Shown: one piece after another, positions 1 through 14,120 of the stretch
Numbering within the stretch: position 1 is the stretch's first letter
Layout of the letters: each line of letters opens with the position of its first letter
Source of the DNA: Chrysomallon squamiferum
Taxonomy: Eukaryota; Mollusca; Gastropoda; Neomphalida; Peltospiridae
NCBI GenBank assembly: GCA_012295275.1
Contig: CM022673.1
Location: forward strand, 16,415,310-16,479,309
Reading direction: 5' to 3'
Length of the DNA stretch: 64,000 bases
Translations under genes and position numbers: made by a program
The notes under the pieces: generated by a model
Seen by the model: only the letters and a program-made list of their open reading frames with translations
Told to the model about the DNA's origin: nothing
Databases searched by the model: none

Positions 1-651
1 TATAATTTATTTTATTTAGAAATCAAAAGGGAAGGAAGCAGACACATATGTAGTGTTGTATAATTTTAAGGGAAAAGAAAAAGATGACATGGATCTCAGG
101 TATTAATAGTTGACAAACATTTATTAATAAAACATACAAATAAAAATTAAATAATAAAATAAAACAAAATATTAATAAATTAAATGAAGTTCCACTGAAA
201 TAAAAATATATAAACAAAAACAAAACTTCCACCCCTCAAAAAATTAACATAAAAATTTAAATAAAATAAAGCAAAAACATGTAAAAATAAAATAAAATGA
301 AATAAAATAAAATTAAAATTAAATTAAAGAATGAAATATAGCAAAAAAATAATTTAAAATAAACAAAAGAAAATTTTACAAAATGAAACAAACAAAAAAA
401 GAAGATAATAAAACATTAAAATAAAATGTAACATAACATAATGAAAACAAAATAATGATAAAAATAATAATAAAAATAATAAAATGGAATAAAATAAAGT
501 TAAAAAAAAAAAAAGTGACATAATAAAATGAATAAATAAACAAAATAGAATAATATAAAATAAAATAAAACAAACAAAAAATCCAACAAAACAAACAAAA
601 CGAAGTAAAAATAAAATCAACTATAATAAAATATAACCATACAAACAGTAC

Positions 652-682
<31 letters not shown>

Positions 683-839
683 TAAACAAAAAACAACAAA
701 AAAAACCAAAAAGAAAAAAATCATAAAACAAAAATAAAATTGAAAAACTTAAAATAAACAGAATGTTTAAAAGAGTAGGAGATGGATAATATATTTAATA
801 ATCTGAATAAGAGGAATAATGTTTACTGGTTTGTTTCAG
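1..839 (+). other. STAC intron sequence, A-rich low complexity
   Basis: This is the 3' part of the intron before the first STAC exon in the window. The + strand is almost all A with scattered T and AAATAAA-like words, and has an uninterrupted A tract near 650-675. Open frames on the opposite strand here are Phe/Leu/Ile runs caused by composition and are not genes. The intron ends in a normal acceptor (TTTGTTTCAG) at 839. Confidence 0.7.
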
Positions 840-2250
840 AGCTGGTTGGAGAGTCACTGTTACTAACAGTTCTGATCCAGACTGGTGGAAGGTGAGATCT
901 TAAAAATTATTATTACTGGAATTTTTTTTATTAATATTACATTTATCATCATTTATTGTTATTGGAGTAATAGTAACAACAAAAACAACATAAAAAAAAA
1001 TTACAACAGCAATAAAAATAAATTAATAAGCAAAACTAGAATACAAAATCTGTTTACATTTTACTTTTAGCTGGGTTTTTTTTTTTTCTTTTATTTATTT
1101 ATTATTATTTTTTTTTATTAAACAAAGAATATTAAGGTCATAACATCAATATATTTTCAATTAAATTTCTTACATGAGTGAAAATATGTTGTTACTTTTC
1201 TGTAAACAATTTTTCTTTTTATGAAAACTACTTTGATTTTGTCACAATATTTTCTAAACTACTAGTTACAGGTTATAAATGTTTAATGTTATTTCAGGGA
1301 AAATGCAATGGGAAATCTGGATATTTTCCATCAACATATGTACAAAAGATTCAACCTGGTCAGCGTGTCTTTCAAGTTCAACAGACCATGAACCTCACAG
1401 AAAAAGATCTTGGCTTTAGTATGAGGCTGCATAAAGATCAGGTACTGAGTTCAATTCTTATGACCAGTATATTTTATGTATTATCAGAAATATTAAAAAT
1501 CATCTTAATAATTTAATTTTTTATTTAGGTTAATAACAAACAAATATGAATATATTTTAGACAGTAATATACAAAAATAAATAACTAAATAGAAAAAAAA
1601 AAAATTAAATTTAAAAAAAATTAAATTAAATTAACTGAAATAAAATAAATAAATAAATAAAAAATTAAATTAAATTAACTGAAATAAAATAAATAAATAA
1701 ATAAAAAATTAAATTAAATTAACTGAAATAAAATAAATAAATAATGCACAAAATAAAAAAGATAATAATACTGCAAATATTTTACAAAATTATTTCACTC
1801 ATTTTAGTTTTCAAAATTAATTAATATCAAACAAATATTTTCAGTTTTATCAATTTTAAATCATAATATTTGGTTAATCTCTGATCTTTCAGAACAAAAT
1901 TTCAATTTCAAAATTTAAACTGCTAAACATTTTGAACTATAAAATAACTATATATATAAAAAGTGTCTATCAAAATTTTTTTGGTCTGAATGCTTGACAT
2001 TATTCTCATTATTACAATTATTACTATTATTATTATATTATAATATTATCATTATTATTATTATTATTATTATTATGATTATTATTATTATTATTATTAT
2101 TATTTGTATATTTTTGTGACTAACAATTAAGAACTGGACAATTTACAGATAGTATTTCAAGTTGGAGAGGAAACTGATGGGTTGATTCATGTGCAAGCAC
2201 CAAACAAAAAACAAGCTATGTGTCCTGTGACGTTCTTGAAGGAAGTTTAA
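840..2250 (+). CDS. STAC: STAC-family SH3 adaptor, C-terminal exons (5' partial)
   Basis: Three coding exons join in frame: 840-891, 1298-1441 and 2149-2250 (stop TAA 2248-2250). They give about 98 residues. Acceptors are TTTCAG, TTTCAG and TTACAG; donors are GTGAGA and GTACTG. The product begins in the middle of an SH3 domain, with SDPDWWKGK, then GYFPSTYVQKI, the usual SH3 end. A second, divergent SH3 follows (RVFQVQQTM ... QIVFQVGEETDGLIHV), and the protein stops at FLKEV. This tandem SH3 end is the pattern of STAC proteins, which carry an N-terminal C1 zinc finger and regulate voltage-gated calcium channels and excitation-contraction coupling in muscle and neurons. The C1 domain and start of SH3-1 must lie left of the window. 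The first exon here begins with the last base of a codon, so the preceding intron is phase 2. The family call is firm; the exact paralogue is not resolvable. Confidence 0.88.
1587..1745. repeat. 44-bp minisatellite in STAC intron
   Basis: The block TTAACTGAAATAAAATAAAT recurs starting at 1631, 1675 and 1719, an exact 44-bp period. It is separated by AAATAAATAAAAAATTAAA-like spacers. About three near-identical copies are seen, the last one truncated. It lies in the intron between STAC exons 1298-1441 and 2149-2250. Confidence 0.85.
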
Positions 2251-2303
2251 AATAGTCGGCCATTTTGACAAAACCCAGATGAACTGAATCACTTCTGGTT
2301 ATA

Positions 2304-2359
<56 letters not shown>

Positions 2360-2421
2360 TGTTATTATTATTATTATTATTGCTATTGTTTTTATTATTG
2401 GTATTATTATTATTGTTGTTG

Positions 2422-2461
<40 letters not shown>

Positions 2462-2522
2462 TGTTATTTTTATTTTTATTAGTTTTGTTGTTGTTATTAT
2501 TATTAACCCTTATTACAATTAC

Positions 2523-2568
<46 letters not shown>

Positions 2569-2814
2569 GTTGTTGTTATGTTTTATTTAAATGAGCCTTC
2601 CTGCATTTAATTATGGACTGAAATTTAAAAAGTATTATGAAACAAATCTGTAGCTGAGATTTCTGTGTGCGCTGAAGAGTGACAGAGGCAGCAGAGTATG
2701 TCTGCTGTGTTCTCACATTTGCAGTTGTAAAAAACTGACAGGGTTTGTTGAGTTTTGAAATTATTTATTTTTTATTTATTCATTTCTTTCTTTATTTATT
2801 ATTATTGTCTTATA

Positions 2815-2853
<39 letters not shown>

Positions 2854-3048
2854 TATTATTGATATTATTATTATTATTGTCTTTATATTTATTATTATAT
2901 TATTACTATGATATTATTATTATTATTATCATTATTACTATTATTATTGTTTTTGTTATTTGTAATAGTATATTACTGAGGTTAATAAGTATTATTCATA
3001 CTTTTATTATTTTTATGATTGATTGATTTTATTATTATTATTATTATT

Positions 3049-3104
<56 letters not shown>

Positions 3105-3110
3105 TATTAT
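2036..3110. repeat. TTA/TCA trinucleotide repeat field around the STAC 3' end
   Basis: Successive TTA tracts lie near 2049-2103, 2299-2400, 2407-2460, 2518-2580, 2811-2850 and 2911-2950. At about 3030-3110 the tract turns into a TTA then TCA run. The tracts flank the last STAC coding exon (2149-2250) and probably fall in its 3' UTR. Open frames here read as poly-Leu, poly-Ile or poly-Tyr and are repeat artefacts. Confidence 0.9.
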
Positions 3111-6100
3111 TCCATTCCATTCGCAAGAATTTGTGATATCAATTTAGTGATATCATTATTCCAAATGAATGAATGAACAAAGATTGATACATTTTTAAAG
3201 TTTCACAGAATGAATGCAGAGAAAACATTTATAAAAAAAAGTCAAAACAATCAAAGTGAAATGGCTTTAAAGAAAATACTTCTGTACAATGACATTGTTC
3301 AGTGTATTATAATAAAAATGCAGAGACAATCTTGCACACCAGATTTGTTTTGATATTAATTTTAGCTAAGCTTATTTCAGAACAATTTAATTGGTTTCAC
3401 ATTTATGAATTTATATTTATTAAATTTGTTGTTATTTTTGTTTTAAATTTAACACAATAAATGATCTCATGATAAGCAAAGTGTTAATTATTCTTAAACA
3501 TATTATCAAATAGAAAATACCAATCTAACATTTTAGTTTTTATTGATATTCATACAACAGAGAATATAAGTATTCATTTTATATATTGTTTATGATTACA
3601 CATCACTTTTTTTAATAGTTTGAATGTCATAAAATTTTAGGAGCTAGAATCTTACAATATTTTTTTCTACTCATGAATGTAATAGTTTTGGAATATCACT
3701 TAATTAGTATTATTGCCAAAAACATTCAGCACTAGGATTATACAATATCACATATTTTTTTCCCCATGACTTTAATAGTACTTAATATGTGTCATCATTC
3801 CAGTTTAGAAATTAACCAATGAATTGTCATCCCTAAGACATCTAACAATGAAATATATTTTTAGTATTAAAATATTCAACAGTCTTAGAACAGAACTTCA
3901 TGTGTATTATCATTCAAAATAATAATTTTATTATTAAATTTTTTATATATATATATATATATCAGTATCACACTACTTATCTAGTTTTCAGTATAAACAT
4001 AAAACTGTAGATTATCATTCATTGAATTTTTGGTATTGAAATATCCAGTATGAGTCTACTTAAATGATTTTTCATACTTTATTCTATCAATATAAATTGA
4101 TTTTGGTTATATACATATATGTAATATATGTTGCATACTGATAAATTCAGAATTATGTTGTCATTCTATATTAAAGATTATATATATCATTTAACAAACA
4201 GAAGACATTATTATCGATTTTCATTTGTAATTATATACTGTAAGTTCACTTTATATTTGCAGTATGTAAAACTGATGATATGTAACTGTAGCATAGTAAA
4301 TATAATGGATATTTTACTCATTTACTAAAAATAAAAATTCATGCTAGAATAATGCAGCAAAATGTATTTTATTCGCATGACAGTCCTAGAACTGTATCAT
4401 CAAAGTATTATCCTGTATATGTATGTACAGAAAAAATATAGATGCGTCAACTTCTCTCTCTTCATCTATCTATCTATCTATATATATATATATATATAAT
4501 GTGTGTGTGTGTGTATATATATACATACACACGTTTAATTAACTCCGATTTCATACTCATTTCAAAACATTCTCATCATAATCTTGTTATAAATAATATT
4601 TATTGCATAATTTTTGTTTCACCATTAAAAACTATACACCTTCAAACACTGACAATCATTTTGTGTGCCAATTCATTACATCAAAATATTCACATTTCCA
4701 TTTAATTTGAATTATTTTAATCAAGAATACTCCTTATCAGTGTACTTAGATTCTTGTCGAATCTGCTATGAAATTTTAAATTTAAAGCAGAAGCAGGGTA
4801 TATGAAGTATATATTACATAATATATACATAATGAGTGATATAGAAAATAATACACTATAGATTAAATTAAATATTCTACGTATTAATATTATAGTTAAT
4901 TTTATTATATATTTGAATTTAAGTGAGTATGATAGGTGTGTAACATATGAAATGTTAAACAGTTATAAATAAAGATTTGTGTTTGTGCAAAAATGTAAAA
5001 TATTTCATAGTTAAATTTAAATATTGTTATTGAAACAAAACAGTTAAAAAAGATTGTTGCTTGATTTAAAGGTTATAGATATATAACTATGTAAGTGCTA
5101 AAATTTTATCTTCAAATAAAATTTATATAGAGATATCACTAGATTTGCCATTCAGACTATTAGACATGATACAAAAATGTATCACATAGATCTTCCACTG
5201 TTTTGCTTTTATTTTGTTAAATGTTTGATGTTTTTTGTTGTTTTTTTAAATTATTCTTGTTAGTATATTTTATCTTCAATAATATTATTAGTTTTGACAT
5301 TTTGAAAAGCTGAAATTGAAATTAGTTTGAAAATAATTTTATTTTCACCTTTTTAAAATTGTGTAAATTTACTAAAAGAGATGTTTTTAATGATTTGTCA
5401 TTTTTAATTTTATTAATTTATTTTTAAGTTAATTTTTAAAACATGATTTTTATTTTATTCTTTATTGTATATATAAAACTCAAAATGCTTTTATTGTTTA
5501 GTAAGCAAAATATTTATATAAAATTATCATGAAGATGTATATAAAAGGAAAATTAATTTAAATTTTCTAAAAATATATTTATTATTTGTAATATTTATTT
5601 GAAACTATTTGTTAAAAGATAAAATTACAGTGCACTTTTTGTTTTGTATTTAAATAAACAAAACTGTTAGAACTTTTGACAACAAGCACGAATTAACAGT
5701 TGTTTGAATAAGCCTGTCAAAATTTCCTTTATTATGAATAATATAAAAAGGTGTAAATATATATATTTATGTACATAATTATTATATTGTATATACACTT
5801 GTACATTCCACCTGCTCATGTGATAAGTATATATGTTAAATATAGATAGATAAATATTTAACATGCAAAGCACAAACTGAGATAACTGTGAAAATTATTT
5901 AACACCTTTTACAAACACTGATTGTAGAGAATAGAAAATTTGGAAATCATCCATTCTTATTTGGAGGTTTATTTTTAGCTCTGTTATAGATAATATTTGA
6001 TCACTCATGCATTTTGAAAAATAATGTAGGACTGTTAGAACTGAGTACCAATATATTTCAGTAATGAAGAGTTATTCCCCTTCTGAAATACTTCATTATA

Positions 6101-7600
6101 AATCATGTTGAACAATTTGTAATTAAAAATTCTTATGCTAAAAAAGGAATTCATTACTACAGTCAAGTGTAGATTAAAATTATTATTATTATTATTATTT
6201 AAATATATACAAATTTAGCAACACACTCATTCATTTTCTATTTGTCTTGGGTTTCACAATTTAAACTATTTCATAGACAACAGAATGGTTGTAAAGAAAT
6301 TTTAATATAATTATTTATAAGGCAAGGTACAAAAAAAAATTAATAATAATAAAAATAAAAATAATAAGCATTAATAATAATAAAAAAAAAAAAAAAAAAA
6401 AACAACAAAACAAACAAACAAACAAACAGATAAATTAAAAATTAAACAAACAAAAATTAAATTAATATACAAGTAAACAAGTAATTATAATAATAGTAAC
6501 AATAATAATAAATTACAAAATTTTGTTTTTTTGATTAAACTTTTGTAATGAATTACTGATTTTTCATAATAATAATTATAAAACAAAAATAAATGAAGTT
6601 ATATTTGTGAAAAAAATCATGAATGAGTAAAACCCACCATTTTATAACAAATAGCTTTTATGTAAGGATTTAATGAAAACAAATATGATAATAATAATTG
6701 TCTTTTTGATATTTAACACAAAAATTTTAAATATCAAAGTATTTATATTTGTTCCTACTTTTTATTATTTTTATTATTATTTTTACTTGTTTTGTTTGTT
6801 TGTTTTTGTTTATTCATTTGCTTATTTGTTTATTTATAGTGCAATGTTTTATTTTTGAAATTTTAGTCATTACAATTTTCTTCAAAGATTTTATAAAAAT
6901 AATTTATCTCTTCAGTTATGTTTTCTTAATTATTTTTCTATGTATGTTTGGTGGGGGATTTGGTCATTTTTAACAAAGTTATTGTGGCATATATTTTGGT
7001 TAATATTAAATTTATCACATTTTCTTATTTCTTTTACATATGGATATATTTTTATTTTCATTTTGTTTCCCCTTATGATATAACAGTACCTAATACAAAT
7101 GTACACATATTTGGTAATAACAGTTAAATCAGAATATCAGTTTAATCTGTACAGTTGTGATATATTGTTTTACTTGTTATGTACAGATAGTAATGTGGCT
7201 TTATGTACATATATAGATAATTATGACCATATGTATGAATAAGTATGTTTGTGTATATTAGTGAGCATGTGTGATGTCCTGACCTCAGATGGAGCATGCC
7301 CAGACTACTAGAATGAAGTGTATATAGGATATATAATTAACTCATCAAAGTTCTGTATTTGGTTTGGAGCTTTTAGCTTGAAAACAATTTTATTATGACA
7401 CTTTTCAATCAAGTTTCGAAGCAAAAATACTTTGTCATTGACATAGTTTGAGTTGTCATCATTAGTAATCAATTATGAGTGTACTAGATCCAAACAGAAC
7501 AGTCTACTTACTAAAGAAAAATTAAATTTCATTTTTTTTTTTTAACCCATTATACTGTTTGGTTTTGTTTTTCAGATAGTGATAAATGTTTTTCTGCTTT
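2251..7600. other. STAC 3' flank and intergenic DNA, no gene seen
   Basis: After the STAC stop there is likely 3' UTR of unknown length. A short, more complex patch lies at about 2640-2735, and AATAAA occurs near 3459 among many chance copies. Beyond it the DNA is A+T-rich with TA and TG tracts (about 3945-3962 and 4460-4530). A degenerate tandem pattern lies at about 3640-3790. I found no exon-like segment with splice sites and family resemblance. A somewhat less A+T-rich patch at about 7260-7340 has no recognisable content. Confidence 0.5.
4447..4533. repeat. Composite microsatellite (TCTA)n-(TA)n-(TG)n-(TA)n
   Basis: A run of CTAT units passes directly into TA, then TG, then TA and CACAC. 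Much of it is strictly alternating purine-pyrimidine. It is intergenic. Confidence 0.9.
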
Positions 7601-10600
7601 AGTTGTCAGTACGAAGAAGAAGAAAAAACGATCAGTTTCAAATAAATTAATGAAGGAAGGAATACTTTTATTCAACCTATGACTTCCATACCAAATAGAG
7701 AGCGTATCTTGATGAATTATCTAAGCCAAACTTCCAGTACCAAGGTCAAAAATAAAAATAAAATATGATTTCACTTGTACATACTATGTGAAATTAATAT
7801 CAGCTACTAAGCTTACTATTCTGCACTGATTTAAATTATATATATATATATATATATTTCTTAATAAACACATCACAATATGAATTTATTACCTTTTTTC
7901 TTTCAATATTATTATTAGTTACAGTTCTGAAAATAAATATCACATACAAATCCGAATTTGTTATTATTTCTGTAATGTACTTTTATACAACTTGATCAAT
8001 AATTCATGGTTCTCCAACAGTTGTCTTTCTTTACTACCTGTTCTGTGAGAGTTCTCATTCTTTAACATACCTGTTCCCTGAGTTACCTTTCTTTAATACC
8101 AATTCTCCAAAAAGTATTTCTCTTTCAAGACTAGCTAAGTTCATAATACATGCTTTTTGTGAGATAATGGAAATAAATGATTTGCTGCTAAGCAATACAA
8201 CAAATTGACAACACAGATACAACTATTACAAACACATGATAAATAAATAACAAAACTTAAATTTTCTTTTTACACAATTTTTATTGATGAATTTTTTTTT
8301 TTTATGTTGTCTTTCTTATGTCAAAGTGTGGTTTGACCTAGTATATACATTTCCTGTTAAAAAGTAGAAAACCATTGTATGGTATTACAGGATTTACAAC
8401 AATTTTAGAAAAATGGCAGTGATTCATAATAACAATAACAATATAAAAAAACAGTTCTCTGACACTGTTAAACCAGTAATGAAATTTTGGTGATATGATG
8501 TAACATCAGTGATCATAATTTAGGTGAAATCTATTTATTGGGAAACAAAAAAATAAAAAAAAATAATTTAAAACTAATTAGATTAAAAATATGAATAAAT
8601 GTATAAAGGAAAAAATAAGCATTATCATATTAAAATTATTACAAATTAAAAGTAAGTGAATTGATTCTAATCTTTTTTCCTTTTTTTTTTTTGTAATCTA
8701 GCATTTTTTTGGTTACATTTAAGTGATGTATATCCTTTTAGTTGTTCTTTTAAAAAATAAAATACATTGGGGAAAAAAAAGAAAAAAGGAGTAATATAAA
8801 ACATTATGAAATGCTACTGAATTACAAATACAAACACTGCTGCCTGTGAATATACTTTGTTTCACAAAGAACAAGAAATCTTTACAGCAATTTTACATCA
8901 AAATCAAACAAATTTATTGTCTGTGATTTGATACAAAAACACATACAGACAAGCTAAAAAGTATGGCAAATTAAAATTATATAAATGAAAAACTACAGCA
9001 ACAACATGTAAAGATTATAATTATGATATTGGACAGTTTTCAGTGTTTTTCTGTACATTGATGTATTCTAATAACAGAAAAAAAAAATGGCATTAACAAC
9101 ATAAAATGATTACATGACACTGGATAAATTAAATCATAATTATCAGTGTTTTCTAAAAAATTAACCTTTTTTAATTAGTTATTTCCATTTTACAGCAATA
9201 TTATATACAAAAAGTTAATTACAAAAATTACCATTCAGATAACAATACTACTTATATTAGTAGTGGTGTACAATAAATTACTTAATATACATATTCTAAA
9301 ATCATAAATATTTTGAGTTTTGATGTACTAAACCAGAAAATTTATGAATTAAGGAACTGTTACCATTTTTTAATTATCGTATCTATTGCATTTTTTCAGC
9401 TGGTAAAAATATTTTAGTCCTTTATAAAAAAAAGGTTCTAATAAGAAATATATTTGATGCACTGATTTACTATATAATAAACATATATTAGAAAACAAAA
9501 ATTCAGAAGATCCAACCTTTTCCTAGTAATTATTTATTTTTAAAGCAAACAGTTATTTAAATTTTTCAAACACTATGTAACAAAACATTATCAGAGAATA
9601 GACAACTAAATTACTAAATTTTGTAATAAAGACTGCAAAATCTTCATTCATATGAACATATTTAAAAAAAATTAAATTTAAAACAAAGCTTATTTCATCA
9701 CTGTATTTAATATTGCGCATGATTCAGTTTGAAAAATCAGAAAAGTTTAACAATAATTCCAAAATGTTATGTTTGAAATTTGTTATTGCAAGTATGAAGA
9801 TAAAAATACAAATGGCAGTATTTCAAACAAATCAGTTGAATAAAATGCTCAAATCAATGCTATATCAAATGAATGATTATATTTTCAAATAAACAAAAAT
9901 TAAAATTAAAATTTAAAAAACAGTAATATTATTAAGTCTCAACAGTTCTAACAATTAGTATTGCAATACAATATATTTGGATTCTAAAACCATTTTTAAT
10001 TTTTTTTTTTTCTTCTCTAGCTTTAACACAAATAGATAAATCAGCCAAAATTTGAATGCATTATTTCTAAATTCACTAACAAGATTCTGCTATGCCTGTA
10101 AAAAAACCCCAAAATTTCTGTACCAAATTAATGAATATAAGTAACCAAATTAAACATATTAAACTGAGTAGACATGATCCTAACTGCCACAATAACAGTG
10201 ACAACTGGAACAAAAATTCAGATATTGGTAATTAGTGGATAGTGAAATCACATGAAAAAGAAGCATTTGTTTGAATATTTTGTTATGAATCCTAGAAAAC
10301 AGTCCAAAATATATAATAAATTTGTTCACATTTATTGTTTAATATTTTTCTAAATGTTGTAATAAAAACTAAGGTAATGCTGTTAGTATTGTGAAAGTGA
10401 AAATGCTAAATTTAACTGAAGTTAATGGTTTTAAAACATCAGTTAGTTAAATACATACACAAACATTATAAAACATTTTAAATTTTTTTTTAAAATAATG
10501 ATTACCAAACATTAAATGTTAATACAGTCTGCAAAAATAAAAAGCAAACTAAATAAATATATTAAACTAAATTTGAAAAAAAAAAAAATGAACTTCACAG

Positions 10601-13600
10601 ACAACCGATATATGGCTAATGCACTACATTAAAGATGTGGTGGTATGAAAAAACAAAGTAAAAATCCAGCTGAACACACGATGGATGTTTAGCACATTAA
10701 AATGAGATCTTTTTTCAAGCACCAACATCACTGGGCATTATGAATATTCACAATTCATAACTGCTATAATCCACACAATCAGTACTGCAGAAATTTGGAA
10801 TCATTTCACAAAAATAACATGGCAATACTGATTTGTTAATTCAGAGAAAGTGCTCTGCAGTCCACCGATTTTCTGATATATGTATCAGAACAAGACTGAG
10901 CAGTTTGGAATTTAAAAAAATAAAAAAATAAAAAGAATTTCTCTCTCTCTGAAGTTATGTTTATATTAACATCCAATATATATATTATTATTTTTGCAAC
11001 TGTAACATAGAACTCAAATATTTAATTTATTTAAATCAACAAAGCAGTCTGTAGGTTTGCTCAACTTCTTAAATCAAAGCTAAAATCTAGCTTAATTTTA
11101 AAACAAATTTTCTCATTTTCCTGATTAAATTTTCTCATTTTAGAAAGACAGTTTTAATAACAATCAGTTGGTAAGGATATATTATTCAACAATTAAATTT
11201 ATAAAAAAAAAAAATATATATATATATATATTTTTTTAACCAGGCTTTAACATTTATTATTGAACCACCATTTACAACATTTTTAGATCGTATTTTTGTA
11301 TCACTACAATTAAAAAGGCATGGATTGTACCAAATTCAAAATTAATAATAAAAATAAATACATCTATTATTTCTTCTTTTTAAACTTTTTTTTTTCATAA
11401 TCATATCCTGAGTGCAGATGTCAGAGAGAGATATATATTTACATGTTTAGAATTTACGGAGCATTAAAATACACATATCACACTGGAATGTCAGCTACAT
11501 GGGATGACCAAACGACTCATCTGGATTATTCCAAGTATCACAATTTAGCAAACCTCAATCAGCAGAATGACTGCCTTAAAGAATATGCTGCCTGGCTATG
11601 TTAAAACAATAAAAATTGTATTTCTTGAAATGTCTCTCCAGCTTCATAAACATTCACAATTTCTGCCATCCAAAACAGTCACCATTTACATACAAAAAAA
11701 AAAAAAAAAAAAAAAAATTAACAAAATAATAATAATACAAAATAACAAAAATAAATAAATAAAAATAAAAAACAAATAAATAGTGGTTAAAATTTTTTTA
11801 ACAAAATAATATTAAAAAAGTTAGTTCCACAGGTGTAAATGTGCGCACTTGTATATTTAAAAGAAATATATATGTACAACAACATTAAAGAAACAAAATT
11901 AATAAAAATTATAAAAGCAAGAATATTTAAAAAGGCACCATATTAAATAAATGCACCAGTGTTAGAATTACAATACATGAATAACATTACATTTCAAATG
12001 GCCACAGACATTTTTGAATCACCAAAAAAAAAAAAAAAATAATAATAATAATAAAAAAAAACAATCATGCTTATTCAATCTTGTTTTAGTAACACAAAAA
12101 CAGTAATAGAAGATTATAAACCATGATTTAAAACAAGAAAATAATAATAATAATAAAAATCTCTTGCCATGACCATTATAATTTTGTGGCAGTGAAATTT
12201 ATTATGCTTTAAAATGACAATGAAAATGAAAATGAAAATAAAGCCTGGAATTTATGTTTTTCTCCTTAGTTACTTACATTTTGTTTAAAACCTGTTATAG
12301 ATTTTTTTTTTGTTTATCTTAAAATTCAGATTTTTGTTTTATTCACGGAATGTCAAGATATTAATTAACAGCCAGAGTGAATAAATAGATACTTAATACT
12401 TTCAAGTCTGTGTATCAAACAGTATTATATTTAGATTAATAAAGGTAGAACTCTTCTCTGTGAGAAAAGATTGAGCCAAGTTTCAGAAAAGCCTGCATAG
12501 ACTTCTGCTGTTTTCATCATTTTCAGTTTTTTTATTGTTGGATGACATTTTTTAATATATATTAAAAAATATAAAAATTAATAAATTTTATTATTATTAT
12601 TTTTTTACGTTTATAGTGATTAAAGATACAAAATCAATGACCTTTTAAGAAAAAGTATATATATATACACATAAAAACACACACATACACACGAGTTATG
12701 TGTTATTAAAAAAACTGCAAAAAAATAAGAGTGACCTTGTCAAGAAACAAGTTTTATAAACCATCTTTTGTTTATAATTGACCGTTAAATGTTATTCTGC
12801 ATACCTGACAATGGCACAGGTACACATACTTAACAAGTCAGTGTTTGACACATGCACAAGAGAAATATTTCTGTTAATTTAAAACTTAAAAGGGAGAAAC
12901 AGTTTGCCTCAAAAAATTCCGAAAAAATTTAATAAGCTTTTAAAACTAAAACAACAAACTATAGGTTAATTGAAATAATACAAATATGTTTTGTTGTTGT
13001 TGTCTTTTTGAAGAATATAAATGAAGGGTTAAAGTGATATTTTATTATAACAATCTTATTGTGAATGTTCTAGGTTTTCATTTAAGATCAATGTTTGCTA
13101 ATTTTTATTTCTTATTTTTTCTTTTTTTTTCTTTTTTTTCTCTTTTTATAAAAGATTCTGATCATAAATTTTATCATTAATTTGTAAGCTTTACAACAAT
13201 TTAAAAAAAAAAAAGAGGATAAATTCAAATTAGTCTACAAAATTAAAATTTTGATTTAGTTAGTAAAAGAGAACTTCCAAAAGCAATGTCAGCTTATTTT
13301 TTATATTTATTTATTTATTTTTGTTTTGTTTGGAAGCTAAAAGAATAATACATACAAAATATTATAAACTTAGTAAAGAAGGAAAAAAAAAGCACTGATT
13401 AAGCAAAATATTATAAAATGCACCAATATGACCATTTCAGAGAAAACAAAGATTTAACATGAAAAATGCACCACAACTTGGTTTACGAAACCCAGCCTCA
13501 AAAATCTCAAAATTTCAGCTTTACAGTAACAAAACTGTTTTTCTTTCATAGAAAATAAACTTTAGTTGTTACATTAAAAATTTAATTAAAAAAATTTAAG

Positions 13601-14120
13601 TATTTTTCAGTCTCAGTAATAAATTTATTCAGTTTTGATTACAAAAGAATTTAAAATTTAATATAATAATATTGATATTTTCTATCAAAGTAATTATATA
13701 AAATTTACACCCAATTATCTTGCTAATATTTGAAAGATATGCATATATCAAATCCCTGTCTAGTGCATGGAAAAATTTCTAAACTCTTAAAATAATGGAA
13801 TCTAATAAGTTGGTATTTTTTTCAAACATTTGATAAGTGTTATGAAATTTGGCTTTTTTAAGGAAAAGAAATCAAATTACATAGGTATTGCTAAAATAAT
13901 ATCAGTTAAGTCAAAAGCAATAAATAAAACATCCAAAATCCATTTTTACAAGTAACTTTCTCTATCTTTACAATTTCATTCTTTTTTCAAAACATAAAAT
14001 CTTATCTTTTGTGCCATATTCATTTGTTAAACTTTTATCTGTAAGAAATGCAAAATAAAGTTTCTCTTTTGTTTTGAAGCAAAGTAAAAAATTTGAGAAA
14101 CTCAAAAAAGAAATGTATTA
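7600..14120. other. Probable long FOXN4 3' UTR / intergenic stretch, no gene seen
   Basis: No coding exon is recognised downstream of the FOXN4 stop codon on the - strand, nor on the + strand. The DNA is A+T-rich with poly-A/T tracts (for example 11694-11717) and several TTTATT/AATAAA words on either strand, so the cleavage site cannot be fixed. Patches of higher sequence complexity (about 10580-10880 and 11410-11690) could be transcribed 3' UTR. This is inference only. Confidence 0.4.

Noticed and set aside
23-699. Hydrophobic Phe/Leu/Ile open frames on the - strand
   Set aside because: They come from A-rich low-complexity DNA in a STAC intron; no start context, domain or splice support.
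2380-3026. Long open frames of poly-Leu, poly-Ile and poly-Tyr on the + strand
   Set aside because: They are direct reads of TTA microsatellites with no real protein composition.
3030-3110. Regular repeats that might suggest a CRISPR array
   Set aside because: They are trinucleotide microsatellites in a eukaryotic genome, with no repeat-spacer structure.
6372-6430. Poly-A tract followed by CAAA units, as a possible retroposon tail
   Set aside because: No element body, target duplication or promoter boxes could be seen; many A tracts occur in this composition.
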